DNA from: G036327475 sp036327475
Lineage (GTDB): Bacteria > Pseudomonadota > Gammaproteobacteria > Enterobacterales > Enterobacteriaceae
Assembly (NCBI RefSeq): GCF_036327475.1
Contig: NZ_CP132913.1
Coordinates: 1,054,001-1,118,000, forward strand
Direction: 5' to 3'
Length of the DNA: 64,000 nt
In this document: piece by piece, positions 55,172 through 64,000 of the stretch
How positions within the stretch are numbered: the first letter of the stretch is position 1
Layout: every line of letters begins with the position of its first letter
Notes under the pieces: generated by a model
Database searches by the model: none
What the model was told of the DNA's origin: nothing
Seen by the model: only the letters and a program-made list of their open reading frames with translations
Program-made: the position numbers and the translations under genes

Positions 55172-57013
55172 TTAGCGCACGGGCCGGGGCGGATCTTCGT
55201 CGGACAGGTGTTCGCGGATAAGGGCCAGGAACGGAAGCCCAAAACGCTCCAGTTTACGATTCCCCACCCCGTTGATTCGTAGCATTTGGTCGCTGTCTAT
55301 GGGCAATTGCTCTGCCATTTCCAGTAGCGTAGCGTCGTTAAACACTACATAGGGCGGGACGTTGGCGTCGTCTGCCAGAGTTTTGCGCAGCTTACGCAGT
55401 TTGGCGAATAAGGGGCGATCGTAGTTACCGCCGTAGGTTTTTGGGGCCGCGCGGGTTTTTAAATTAGTTACCTGCGGCTCCGCCAGCATCAATGCCACAT
55501 CTCCCCTGAGCACTGGCCGCGCAGATTCGGTCAACTGCAATGCCGAATGCTGAGTGATATTCTGACTGACCATCCCAAGGTGGATCAATTGCCGCAGCAC
55601 GCTTATCCAGTGCTCATTGCTGCGGTCGCGGCCGATACCGTATACCGGCAGCCGATCGTGCGCGTTTTCACGAACACGCTGGCTGTTGGCGCCTCTGAGC
55701 ACCTCAATGACGTAGGGCATACTGAAACGCTGCCCAACCCGGTAAATACAGGAGAGCGCTTTACGTGCCTCCTCCAAGCCATCATAGCGCTTTGGAGGAT
55801 CAAGGCAAATATCACAGTTACCGCACGCCATTTGACGGCCTTCGCCAAAATAATTCAGCAACACCAGCCGTCGGCAGGTCTGTGCCTCGGCAAAAGCGCC
55901 CATAGCGTTTAGTTTATGGCGCTCAATATCTTGCTGCTGGCCAGTGTGTTTTTCTTCCAGGCAGCGCCGCAACCAGGCCATATCCGCCGGATCGTAGAGC
56001 AAGATAGCTTCGGCAGGCAGACCGTCGCGACCGGCGCGACCGGTTTCCTGGTAGTACGATTCGATGGTGCGCGGGATATCAAAATGCAGCACAAAGCGCA
56101 CATTGGGCTTATTAATCCCCATCCCAAACGCTACTGTCGCCACCACGACCTGCAAATCATCGCGATGAAACACCTCCTGCACCTGGGCGCGGCGCTCGCT
56201 TTCCAGGCCAGCGTGGTACGCGGCCACGTTGACGCCGCGGCTTTGCAACCGCGCACTGAGATCTTCCACTCGCGAACGGCTGTTGCAATAGACAATGCCG
56301 CTCTTACCGCGCTGACTCTGCACAAAGTGCCAGAGCTGCTCAAACGGCTTGTATTTCTCTACCAGCGTGTAGCGAATATTGGGGCGGTCAAAGCTGCTGA
56401 CCTGGATCAGCGGATCACGCAAATCTAGCAAACGTAGGATATCCTGCCGTGTGGCCTCATCTGCTGTGGCAGTCAGCGCCAAGAACGGCAGCGTCACAAA
56501 ATGGCGTTTGATTTGCCAGAGCGCGCGGTATTCTGGGCGGAAATCGTGTCCCCATTGCGAAATGCAGTGCGCCTCGTCCACCGCTATCATTGCCAGCCGC
56601 CACTGCTGTAGTTGCTCAAGCATGTTGTCCATCATCAAACGCTCGGGCGCGATATACAGCATCTTAATGCGCCCACTGCGGCACGCGGCCATCATCTCGT
56701 GCTGCTGTTCGCGACTTTGGGTAGAATTCAAATAGGCCGCCGCCACGCCATTGGCCAGCAGCCGATCGACCTGATCCTTCATCAGCGAAATTAGCGGTGA
56801 AACTACAAGTGTCAGCCCATCCATCACCAGGGCGGGGATTTGATAGCACAGTGATTTACCGCCGCCGGTAGGCATTACTACTAGGCAGTCGCGGCCTTTC
56901 AGAACAGCCTGAATGATCGCTTGCTGGCCCGTCCGAAACTGCTGGTAGCCAAAGGTGTCGTACAACACCTGCTCCGCCAGCGTTTCTCGCTGGATCATTT
57001 CCGCGGTAGACAC
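55172..57013 (-). CDS. recQ: RecQ, 3'-5' DNA helicase
   Basis: This 613-residue protein (609-611 in E. coli) has Walker A PTGGGKSLCYQIPA near residue 50, the DEAH box VDEAHCISQWGHDFRPEY, motif VI GRAGRDG, a zinc domain with CGNCDICLDPP, the RQC winged helix, and a C-terminal HRDC domain (MAEQLPIDSDQMLRINGVGN). It acts in recombination and fork repair. The first ATG is used; the frame is complete between the dead pldA and rhtC. Confidence 0.96.
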   Translation of the reverse strand: MSTAEMIQRETLAEQVLYDTFGYQQFRTGQQAIIQAVLKGRDCLVVMPTGGGKSLCYQIPALVMDGLTLVVSPLISLMKDQVDRLLANGVAAAYLNSTQSREQQHEMMAACRSGRIKMLYIAPERLMMDNMLEQLQQWRLAMIAVDEAHCISQWGHDFRPEYRALWQIKRHFVTLPFLALTATADEATRQDILRLLDLRDPLIQVSSFDRPNIRYTLVEKYKPFEQLWHFVQSQRGKSGIVYCNSRSRVEDLSARLQSRGVNVAAYHAGLESERRAQVQEVFHRDDLQVVVATVAFGMGINKPNVRFVLHFDIPRTIESYYQETGRAGRDGLPAEAILLYDPADMAWLRRCLEEKHTGQQQDIERHKLNAMGAFAEAQTCRRLVLLNYFGEGRQMACGNCDICLDPPKRYDGLEEARKALSCIYRVGQRFSMPYVIEVLRGANSQRVRENAHDRLPVYGIGRDRSNEHWISVLRQLIHLGMVSQNITQHSALQLTESARPVLRGDVALMLAEPQVTNLKTRAAPKTYGGNYDRPLFAKLRKLRKTLADDANVPPYVVFNDATLLEMAEQLPIDSDQMLRINGVGNRKLERFGLPFLALIREHLSDEDPPRPVR

Positions 57014-57084
57014 ATATGCTCCAACTTTATCTTCAGACGGACGCCGCAGGGGCGTCGTTGTTAAGTCCTTGTGAATTACATCAT

Positions 57085-57680
57085 ATCATTTGGCATAATC
57101 GATTAGCGACTCGCCATAGCCGCTAAACAGCTGGATATAAAAACGCACATGGCGGTTGATAGGGTGGTTTCAGCCCAGTTGCGCGCCGCTGTAGCCGCTG
57201 ATTCAGTTATAGTACCCTTCCGCGCTGAAGATACTCTTACCCAGGTATAACCTATCTTCAGTCGGTAGTGGCCCATGTACTTGATAATATCGTGGTTATC
57301 GCTACTGCCCGTTAGTGTTTTGCGCCATTAGCGCGTATGCGCGCGGTTTCAGCTGCGCGACATCGGATCTGATCGGATCTGAAGGGCCATTGGATTAATG
57401 GTTCAGACCTACCTCCACATCGCGCAAGGTCCAACCTGCGAAATCATAATCCGTTGCCAAGTCAATGAACAGCTTTTGGGCGTTATTGGCCCAAGTCGTG
57501 GCTGCTTATCGCTTGTTTGTTGATGTTGGTGTAGGTGTAAAACAAATAGTTGCTCTTGTACGGGTACGGCGTGAAAGGATTGTCGTGCTCCTGCAACAGA
57601 TTGGCATTCCCTTCACCGCCGGTGTATCGTGGATCTTCTCAACCGTGGCTTCCTGTGCGGTAAACTAAAGTCTGCGCATA
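57085..57680 (-). pseudogene. pldA: pldA relic (outer-membrane phospholipase A)
   Basis: The minus strand shows LLQEHDNPFTPYPYKSNYL and YTNINKQAISSHD from the N-terminal part, then DVGRSEPLIQ-like and a decayed GYHLGK-like segment, ending in frames like QVYSGYGESLIDY. The catalytic NHxSNG segment (MGYNHDSNG) is not intact. The signal peptide region is disrupted by a stop. OMPLA hydrolyses phospholipids in the outer leaflet. With pldB it marks loss of this lipid-turnover pair. Confidence 0.78.
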
Positions 57681-57919
57681 AAATATTCTCCGAAAGCGCG
57701 TAACCCATCAATCAACACAAGAATTCAAAGCTAATCATTTTATACGCTCCGGAAATTTTCATTTAGGGAAAATTACCTAAAGTGACTGCGACCGTCCGAG
57801 ACTAGTAAGCGATAATAATTAAGCATACTATAGGTATATAATTTTCCTTACCCCGCGTGGTAAACATTGCCCCAATCCTGAATTAATTATATCTACAACC
57901 CCCCTTTACCGCCGATCAC

Positions 57920-58215
57920 GCCAGCCGTTTGATCGAGGATATCTTTGTTTATTGCAACCGTGAATGAGGTCTGAAGCTTACACAACATGAAAACGATGCC
58001 ACACAACGTTATCGCCTCGGTGCTGGACGTCGCAGCCGGCATAACCTGCATCACCGCGCATTGCTGCGCCAGCCCGCATTGTCGGAGCAGAATCTGCGGC
58101 ATCGATTGACGCACATGGAAACGATTGACATGCACGTGGATTATTTTCGCGTGGCGGAGATGCACAAAACCGCGGCATCATCTCGCTACTGTCGATACAA
58201 CTTATTTGCTAGGCT
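57920..58215 (+). pseudogene. yigI: yigI relic (thioesterase hotdog-fold protein)
   Basis: GVIASVLDVAAG, LLRQPALSEQNLRHRLTHME and TIDMHVDYFRVAE, with a final TTYLLG-like end, match YigI, whose E. coli core reads GGVIASALDVAAGLVCVG. The first 60 residues are lost and two frame changes occur. A merged frame runs on into rarD. The preceding 57690-57900 is AT-rich and empty. Confidence 0.72.
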
Positions 58216-58221
58216 GATCAA

Positions 58222-59104
58222 TGCACTAAAACACCGCCCTCAAGGCATGCTGTGCGCCCTCGGTGCTACTTTATTGTGGTCTGGTTCCCGCCTATTTCAA
58301 ATTGATAGATTACGTATCCGCCAACGAAATCCTCGCACACCGTATTTTGTGGTCGGCGGTGTTTATACTGGTATTGCTGACCCGGGGCCGCCGCTGACCG
58401 TAGGTGCACCGGACTTTTCGCCACGGCAGATTGCTGCTGGCCCCAGCGCTGACCTCTATGCTAATAGGCAGCAACTGGCTGTTGTTCATCTGGGCGGTCA
58501 ATCACCACCATATGTCAGAAGCCAGCCTCGGCCACTTTATCAACCTGCTGGCCAATTTTGCTCGGTATGCTGTTTCTGGAAGAACGTTTCCGACGATGGC
58601 GATGGCTGGCGGTCGTGCTAGCATCCGCCGGTATGCTGGTGCAGTTGTGGATGTTCGGTTCACTTCCGCTTATCGCCCCTTGAAGTGGTGCTTACCTTTA
58701 CCATATGGTATAGCCTGCTGCGAGAAGATTGGCATCGATGCCCAAACCGGCATACTGGCTGATAGAAACCCTCTGACGGTTGCCGTTTATCTGTTTTCGT
58801 CATCGACACCCCAACCATTCACCTCGGCGCCAACGCCTGACATTTTTAATACGCTTCTGGCGAGCGCGGATGTGCTGACCACTATGCTACTACTGCTGTT
58901 TACCACCACCGCTAATCGTCTGCGGCTGTTGACGATAGGATTTTTCCAATATCTTGGGCCGGCGCTCATGTTCCTGTTGGCGGTGAGCTTTTGTGGCGAG
59001 GCGTTAAGCGCTGATAAACTTTATACTTTCGCCTTTATCTGGCTGGCGCTCGGCGTATTTATCGCCACGCCCCGCTGGCCAGAAAGGCGGCCACAGACTG
59101 CCTA
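58222..59104 (+). pseudogene. rarD: rarD relic (EamA-family permease)
   Basis: Blocks of RarD occur in different frames: GMLCALGATLLW, VSADEILAHRILWS-like, LTSMLIGSNWLLFIWAVNHHH, EASLGHFIN, KIGIDAQTG, TTANRLRLLTIGFFQYLGPA, LMFLLAVSFCGEALSADKL and TFAFIWLALGVF. The last 230 codons happen to be open in one frame, although part of that frame is non-homologous (about residues 55-85), so a hybrid product is conceivable. Intact RarD is a ten-helix permease of the drug/metabolite transporter superfamily. Confidence 0.85.
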
Positions 59105-59690
59105 ATGCTGCGTCAGCCAGGCGATTGACTGGCCTGGCGCCAGACGGAGGTGTGCGAGATAAAACGCGCCATCGCTGGTCCGACCAGTAAAACGGCGAAT
59201 AAACGTTGGCTTTGCATCACCATGAAACCGATGTTAACCTGACTGCCGGTGGCGATAATCGCCGCGGTATACCAACCAGACTGCTGGCCAGATAAGCGGT
59301 CAGCAGATCCACCGGCAACAGTTTAGTCAACAGACAGGTCATGGAATCGTACAGTGTTTTCAGCGCTAACAGCACGATAGCACAGGTGAAACGCAAGCCG
59401 ACGCTCAAGCCAATACAGGTCAGTGCTAATAACTTGCGGCGTCAGCGTGCCGCTGGCGTGCAGCGCTGCGCCGGCCACCATTAGCAGCAGTGAGGCGGTG
59501 AAATACGCAGCCGTCGGCCGAATACCGCCCCACGGCCGCCGCCCTAGTGTGGCGCAAAGCGAAGGTTCAGTGGCGGAAACCACTGAACCTTCGGCGAGAC
59601 CCCCTCTTCTCTCATCGCAATATGCGCCACTGTGGCGGCAGTGTTTGCGACAAACAATACCCATGATATTGCATAAACGCCACCAGCCGC
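59105..59690 (-). pseudogene. AbrB-family membrane protein relic
   Basis: Minus-strand frames contain GIRPTAAYFTASLLLMVAGA, SVGLRFTCAIVLLALKTL, LPVDLLTAYLASSLVG, then in the next frame AAIIATGSQVNIGFMVMQSQ and RLFAVLLVGPAMARFI. The LLTAYLA...AIIA...QxxR-F/LVLLIGP pattern is that of AbrB-type putative transporters. A frame change follows the YLASS segment and the N-terminal half is mostly missing. E. coli has yigF and yigG here on the other strand, so this is an accessory or replaced locus. Confidence 0.6.
59560..59593. repeat. 14-bp inverted repeat with 6-base loop in the AbrB-family relic
   Basis: CGAAGGTTCAGTGG (59560-59573) and its exact complement (59580-59593) flank CGGAAA. It has terminator-like geometry but no T-run on either strand. 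Confidence 0.8.
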
Positions 59691-59793
59691 ATATCGGCGT
59701 TAAAATCGCCCGCCGGCGCCATGCGATAGCATGGGTTCACGGTAACACACCAGGGATAATGGAGCTTGCCGCTCTTTCCACCTCGGTCAATAC

Positions 59794-60744
59794 TTAAAGC
59801 CAGTTTTTCCGTTTGAAATACAAATACGGCGCTAGCCCAGCCAGTATCATTAACATAATGGCGCCGGGGTAGCCGAAGGACCATTTCAGCTCCGGCATAA
59901 ACTCGAAGTTCATTCCATAGCTAGAGGCGACCAGAGTCGGCGGCAGGAATACCACCGACACCACCGAAAATATTTTAATAATGCGGTTCTGCTCGATATT
60001 GATAAACCCCATCGCCGCCTGCATCAGGAAATTCACCTTCTGAAATAGCGATTCATTATGTGGCAGCAGGGACTCAATATCGCGCAAGATTTCCCGCGCC
60101 TGCTCCAACTGGCCCGACGGCAGCCGCGCCTTGCGCACCAGAAAATTCAACGCCCGCTGAGTATCCATTAGGCATAGCCTGACCTTCCAGCCTACATCTT
60201 CCAATTCGGCGAGAGTCGAGAGCGCATTATCATACTCATCGCCCTGGTGGCCATCCATGATGACCAAACTCAGGGCCTCCAGATCGCTGTAAATATTCTC
60301 AATTTCGTCCGCAAGTTGCTCAATCTTGGTCTCGAACAAGTCCAGCAGAAGCTCATAAGCGTTGCCGTCAATCAGCGTCTGGCCGCGAGTTCGCATCCGA
60401 TACAAGCGAAACGCCGGCAGCTCCCGCTCGCGCAGGGTGTAAAGCCGGCCATCGCGGATGGTAAACGCCACGGTGGCGTTGCCAGCGTGATCCTCTGCGT
60501 CGGCATAAAAGAAAAAGGAGTGGATATGCAACCCGTCCTCGTCCTCGAAAAAACGGGCTGACGCTTCGATGTCCTCCAGCTCTAGACGCGTCGCCAGGCT
60601 CTGACCCAGCTCGTGCTGCACCCGTTCGCGCTCATCATCGCCTGGCTCGATCAAATCAACCCATACTGCCTCGGATAGAGTTCCCAGCTCATCGGCGTCA
60701 AGACGCGATAAACGATGGTTTTCCAGTTGAAATGCGTTAAGCAT
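59794..60744 (-). CDS. corA: CorA, magnesium/cobalt channel
   Basis: This 316-residue protein is exactly the E. coli length. It has a large cytoplasmic domain and two C-terminal membrane helices, with the selectivity motif YGMNFEFMPEL between them. The end is YFKRKNWL, as in the family. CorA is the constitutive pentameric Mg2+ channel of the inner membrane. It is complete and lies after uvrD on the same strand with a 315-base leader region. Confidence 0.97.
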   Translation of the reverse strand: MLNAFQLENHRLSRLDADELGTLSEAVWVDLIEPGDDERERVQHELGQSLATRLELEDIEASARFFEDEDGLHIHSFFFYADAEDHAGNATVAFTIRDGRLYTLRERELPAFRLYRMRTRGQTLIDGNAYELLLDLFETKIEQLADEIENIYSDLEALSLVIMDGHQGDEYDNALSTLAELEDVGWKVRLCLMDTQRALNFLVRKARLPSGQLEQAREILRDIESLLPHNESLFQKVNFLMQAAMGFINIEQNRIIKIFSVVSVVFLPPTLVASSYGMNFEFMPELKWSFGYPGAIMLMILAGLAPYLYFKRKNWL

Positions 60745-60993
60745 ACGCCCTCGTTTCCTTCACAGTAACAAACAGGAAACGCATTAGATCACAGAAATAC
60801 GGGGTGAGGAGTCACCGTCGAGTTTCAGACCGTCAAAGATCCGACTCCGCGCGACACTAAATGCAGGTCGCTGACAACCACTGAGGCAGTCAGCACCAGA
60901 GGTAGCCTTAGTGGATGTACCTGATAAACAGATTATCGGGCCAGTATCTACTGGGGTGTCCAAGGCGCAATCCTCTCCAATAGTAGTGCGCGC

Positions 60994-61023
60994 ATGTTAC
61001 GCCGAGAAGAAAAAGGCTGTCAA
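60994..61023 (-). promoter_or_regulatory. Candidate corA promoter within the uvrD-corA gap
   Basis: On the minus strand TTGACA (61018-61023) and TAACAT (60994-60999) are 18 bases apart, 37 bases after the uvrD stop. This would give a corA leader of about 240 bases. The leader contains a weak hairpin (GCTGAC with GTCAGC near 60878-60900). Long regulated leaders are known for corA in Salmonella. The remainder of the gap 60745-61059 has no gene. Confidence 0.5.
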
Positions 61024-61059
61024 TACGTGAGAAAAGCAAATAGTAGGTACGCGGTGGCA

Positions 61060-63222
61060 TTAAACGGTTTCCAGTCGGGCGTAAGTCGCCACCAGCCATT
61101 TAATACCATGGCCTTGAAACGCGATTTGTAGCCGGCTATGCTCGCCGCTGCCTTCCAGATTCACCACTGTACCCTCGCCAAATTTCGGATGACGTACTCG
61201 CTGGCCGAGGATGAAACCGCTATCGTTTTTGCTCAGCGACGCGCCTAGGCTCTGCTGGCTGGCCGGACGGGTTATTCTTGCGCGCAGCCGCACTTCTTCC
61301 ACGCAAGACGGTGGTAGTTCACCAACAAAACGCGACGGCCGATGATAGGCCTCTTTGCCGTACCGCCGGCGAGTCTCCGCATAGGTGATGGTCAGCTTGT
61401 CCATTGCGCGAGTAACGCCAACGTACGCCAAACGTCGCTCCTCCTCCAGCCGCCCGCCCTCGTCCAGCGACATTTGGCTGGGGAACATCCCCTCTTCCAT
61501 GCCAACGATAAACACTTGTGGAAACTCTAGCCCTTTGGCGGAATGCAGCGTCATCAATTGCACCGCATCCTGATGGGCATCAGCCTGACCCTCGCCGGTT
61601 TCTAGGGCGGTATGGGATAGGAACGCCTGCAACGGCAGCAGATTCTGATCTTCATCGTTGTAGTTGAATTGGCGGGTGGCGGTGACCAGCTCTTCCAGGT
61701 TTTCGATACGCGCCTGGCCCTTTTCACCTTTCTCCTGCTCGTACATGCTCCGCAGACCGGAATTTTTGATCACCAAATCGGTTTGCACATGGAGCGACAA
61801 CTCCGCCGTCTCTTGCGCCAGCACATCGACAAGCTCCAAAAACCGCTGTAGTGCGGCGGCGGGGCGGCTGGCCAGCACGTGCTCGGCAAGCAGCACCCGA
61901 CTAGACTGCCACAGCGTCAACTGCCGGTCGCGGGCGGTCTGGCGCACCACGTCGAGGGTGCGATCACCGAGTCCGCGCGTCGGCGTATTAACCACCCGCT
62001 CATAGGCGGCGTCATCGTTGCGGTTGGCGATAAGCCGTAAATAGGCGAGTGCATCCTTGATTTCCTGGCGCTCGAAAAAGCGCATGCCGCCATAAATTCG
62101 GTAGGGTAGGCCCGTTTGCAGTAGCGCTTCTTCCAGCACGCGCGACTGGGCGTTACTGCGATAGAGAATGGCGCAGTTATTGAGCGCCATACCCTGCTCC
62201 TGGCTCACCTTGATGCGATTCACCACGAAGCGCGCCTCGTCCAATTCGTTAAAAGCGCAGTAAAGGGTAATCGGTTCACCTTCGGCGCCTTCTGTCCATA
62301 GATTTTTGCCCAGCCTACCGCCGTTGTGGGCGATAAGGGCATTGGCAGCCTGTAGGATATTGCTGGTAGAACGATAGTTCTGCTCCAAGCGAATGATCTT
62401 GGCGCCGGGAAAATCATCCAGAAAACGCTGGATATTCTCCACCTGCGCGCCGCGCCAGCCGTAAATCGATTGGTCATCGTCACCAACGATCATCACATTG
62501 CCGCCATTGCCGGCCAGCATGCGGATCCAGGCGTATTGGATTTGATTGGTATCCTGAAATTCGTCTACCAAGATGTTGGTGAACCGCTCGCGGTAGTGGC
62601 GCAAAATATGCGGCTTGTTCAGCCACAGCTCATGGGCGCGCAGCAGCAGCTCGGCGAAATCTACCAACCCGGCGCGGTCGCAGGCTTCCTGATAGGCCTG
62701 ATAAATACGCTGCCAGGTCGCCTCCATAGGATTGCCGTAACTTTTCATATGTTGCGGGCGCAGACCCTCATCTTTCTTGCCGCCGATATACCACATCGCC
62801 TGGCGCGGCGACCACTGTTTCTCATCAAGATTCATAGTGCGGATGAGGCGTTTCAACAGACGCAGCTGATCCTCGCTGTCAAGGATCTGAAAATCATGTG
62901 CCAGATTGGCATCTTGATGGCAGGCGCGCAGCAGGCGGTGGGCCAGCCCATGGAAGGTGCCTATCCACATTCCGCCCTGGCTGGCGCCTACCAAATGTTC
63001 GATACGATGGCGCATTTCCGCCGCCGCTTTGTTGGTGAAGGTCACGGCCATCACCGAATAGGGTGAGCAGTTTTCAACCGACAACAACCAGGCGATACGG
63101 TGCGCCAACACCCGGGTTTTTCCGCTACCGGCGCCAGCCAGCACTAGTAAATTACCGCGTGGCGCCGCCACGGCTTCCTGCTGCTTGTCGTTCAAGCTGT
63201 TGAGGAAATCAGAAACGTCCAT
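61060..63222 (-). CDS. uvrD: UvrD, DNA helicase II
   Basis: This 720-residue SF1A helicase is the same length as E. coli UvrD. Walker A is LAGAGSGKTRVL at about residues 28-39, with VDEFQDTN, GDDDQSIYGWRGA, RLEQNYRST, LMTLHSAKGLEFP and VGVTRAMD as the helicase motifs. The C-terminal Tudor-like tail ends KWLVATYARLETV. UvrD acts in mismatch and nucleotide excision repair. It is intact next to the dead yigB, in the xerC-yigB-uvrD order. Confidence 0.97.
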   Translation of the reverse strand: MDVSDFLNSLNDKQQEAVAAPRGNLLVLAGAGSGKTRVLAHRIAWLLSVENCSPYSVMAVTFTNKAAAEMRHRIEHLVGASQGGMWIGTFHGLAHRLLRACHQDANLAHDFQILDSEDQLRLLKRLIRTMNLDEKQWSPRQAMWYIGGKKDEGLRPQHMKSYGNPMEATWQRIYQAYQEACDRAGLVDFAELLLRAHELWLNKPHILRHYRERFTNILVDEFQDTNQIQYAWIRMLAGNGGNVMIVGDDDQSIYGWRGAQVENIQRFLDDFPGAKIIRLEQNYRSTSNILQAANALIAHNGGRLGKNLWTEGAEGEPITLYCAFNELDEARFVVNRIKVSQEQGMALNNCAILYRSNAQSRVLEEALLQTGLPYRIYGGMRFFERQEIKDALAYLRLIANRNDDAAYERVVNTPTRGLGDRTLDVVRQTARDRQLTLWQSSRVLLAEHVLASRPAAALQRFLELVDVLAQETAELSLHVQTDLVIKNSGLRSMYEQEKGEKGQARIENLEELVTATRQFNYNDEDQNLLPLQAFLSHTALETGEGQADAHQDAVQLMTLHSAKGLEFPQVFIVGMEEGMFPSQMSLDEGGRLEEERRLAYVGVTRAMDKLTITYAETRRRYGKEAYHRPSRFVGELPPSCVEEVRLRARITRPASQQSLGASLSKNDSGFILGQRVRHPKFGEGTVVNLEGSGEHSRLQIAFQGHGIKWLVATYARLETV

Positions 63223-63301
63223 ACATAGGTGGCCTTTAACATGCGAATGGAGAATGCCGTCCAGCGACGGATACTGGTCATTTATACAGAGTCAGTGGTG
63301 A

Positions 63302-63964
63302 TTATAGCAAGGCCGTCAGGGATGCCAACCGCGAAATTTCCAGATGCGGTAACAGACGCGCATCCGGCGGCGGCAAAATTACTGTCGCGATCGTTAATCC
63401 AGTAGGCCAGCATCCCGTAGTGAATGGTGCCGTGACATCCGTCTCAAAAATCGTCGCCCATGTGCAGAATATTACCGGACGGTGCATTCAACCGCGCCGC
63501 CGCTCTTGGCGAGACCGCCCGTGTCGGTGCGCACAATACGGCGGAAATATGACGGAATATGACGGAATATGGCGGAAGTAGCCAGTCAGTCCGCCGGCTT
63601 CGTGGGAAGTATTGCCGCTAGTTATCGCTACCAGCAGCCAGCGTACTGTGGGTTTCCACCGGTACATCTATCTGACTGCGCCATCGCAGGACCACCTCCA
63701 TGGCGACATCGGCGCCAACGAGAGCGCCTCGCGCTTGCTGAATTCCGTGTTACGCATCGCCAGTTCGATCGAGCGCCAGCGCCAAAATGACTTACATCGT
63801 GGTAAATCTCCGGCTCGCGCTGGCGCAACTCGCGGCACAACCGTTCCCAGACAACGTAGCGCGGGATTGATATTGCGAAATTGCACCGACTCGTTTCGGT
63901 ATGGGCAATCACCGGCCGATTACCGTAGAGCATATCAGCTCTCGTAGAGGTGATAGAAATGCAT
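63302..63964 (-). pseudogene. yigB: yigB relic (FMN phosphatase, HAD family)
   Basis: The start MHFYHL is followed within a few codons by frame changes. RYVVWERLCRELRQREPEIY is readable, and the extreme C-terminus gives LLPHLEISRLASLTALL. The N-terminal HAD nucleophile motif (DLDDTLY) is reduced to scraps and the middle is scrambled. A 10-bp unit GACGGAATAT is repeated at 63551-63570. YigB dephosphorylates FMN. Confidence 0.85.
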
Positions 63965-64000
63965 CAGGTTTCCTCGTTTTGGCTCGTGGGTGCGCGGCAC
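63909..64000 (-). CDS. xerC: xerC 3' end (partial, enters the window at its edge)
   Basis: The last 36 bases read AAHPRAKTRKP on the minus strand, like the C-terminal AAHPRAKRGK of XerC, the tyrosine recombinase acting at dif. The frame does not stop where expected but continues through the yigB start to a TGA at 63909, which suggests a one-base change near the end. Only the final residues are in the window, so the state of xerC cannot be judged. Confidence 0.45.
   Translation of the reverse strand, partial: AAHPRAKTRKPDAFLSPLRELICSTVIGR

Noticed and set aside
58404..59105. A 233-codon open frame that could be called an intact small permease
   Set aside because: About 30 residues in its middle do not match the EamA family and the first membrane helices are in other frames, so it is a rarD relic rather than a new gene.

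Overview
The window reads as chromosome from a Sodalis-type insect endosymbiont (Enterobacterales, Gammaproteobacteria). The intact proteins are close to E. coli and Yersinia proteins, and for most of its length the gene order is the E. coli order. More than half of the recognisable genes, however, are broken by frameshifts, stops and deletions, while base composition is still moderate and the decayed sequence is still readable. That is the picture known for Sodalis glossinidius and its relatives. The species call is an inference; family resemblances throughout are recalled from memory, not searched. No insertion sequence, prophage, CRISPR array, tRNA or rRNA gene was seen.

Layout. 0-4.3 kb: rpsL (partial) with its operon promoter, tusBCD (tRNA 2-thiouridine relay), broken yheO, intact fkpA, broken slyX and slyD. 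4.3-10 kb: an almost wholly dead block (yheV, kefB, kefG, yheS, yheU, prkB, yhfA). 10.4-13.9 kb: intact crp, dead yhfK and argD, intact pabA. 13.9-19.4 kb: dead fic, yhfG, ppiA, tsgA, then accessory relics (a nickel/cobalt permease, a MocR/GntR regulator, codA). 19.6-25.6 kb: the dam superoperon trpS-gph-rpe-dam-damX-aroB-aroK, intact except gph. 25.9-32 kb: relics of hofQ and mrcA, intact nudE, relics of igaA, yrfG, hslR, hslO and pckA. 32-38.6 kb: intact envZ-ompR, a greB relic that lies inverted, a 5' stub of tex, intact feoA-feoB and a decayed feoC. 38.7-50 kb: a sugar-phosphorylase relic, intact bioH, gntX relic, intact nfuA, dead malQ, malP, glpR, glpE and glpD, intact glpG. 50.3-52.2 kb: intact asd and yhgN, then a yhhW relic. 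At about 52.5-52.9 kb the E. coli-like order jumps to the yigL-pldB-rhtC-recQ-pldA-yigI-rarD-corA-uvrD-yigB-xerC neighbourhood, where yigL, recQ, corA and uvrD are intact.

How the genes fit together. What survives is core: translation and tRNA modification, envelope chaperone FkpA, global regulator Crp, osmosensor EnvZ/OmpR, shikimate and pABA steps, biotin (BioH), Fe-S repair (NfuA), ferrous iron uptake (FeoAB), magnesium (CorA), diaminopimelate (Asd), and DNA repair or methylation (Dam, RecQ, UvrD). What is lost is carbon flexibility (maltodextrin, glycerol-3-phosphate, gluconeogenesis, a sucrose-phosphorylase-like enzyme), arginine synthesis (argD), redox and heat stress proteins (Hsp33, Hsp15, KefGB), one class A penicillin-binding protein and the Rcs regulator IgaA. 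I did not find a new molecular system. The most distinctive signal is mutational: the dead genes carry many short tandem duplications and several perfect inverted duplications, which look like slippage and template-switch scars.
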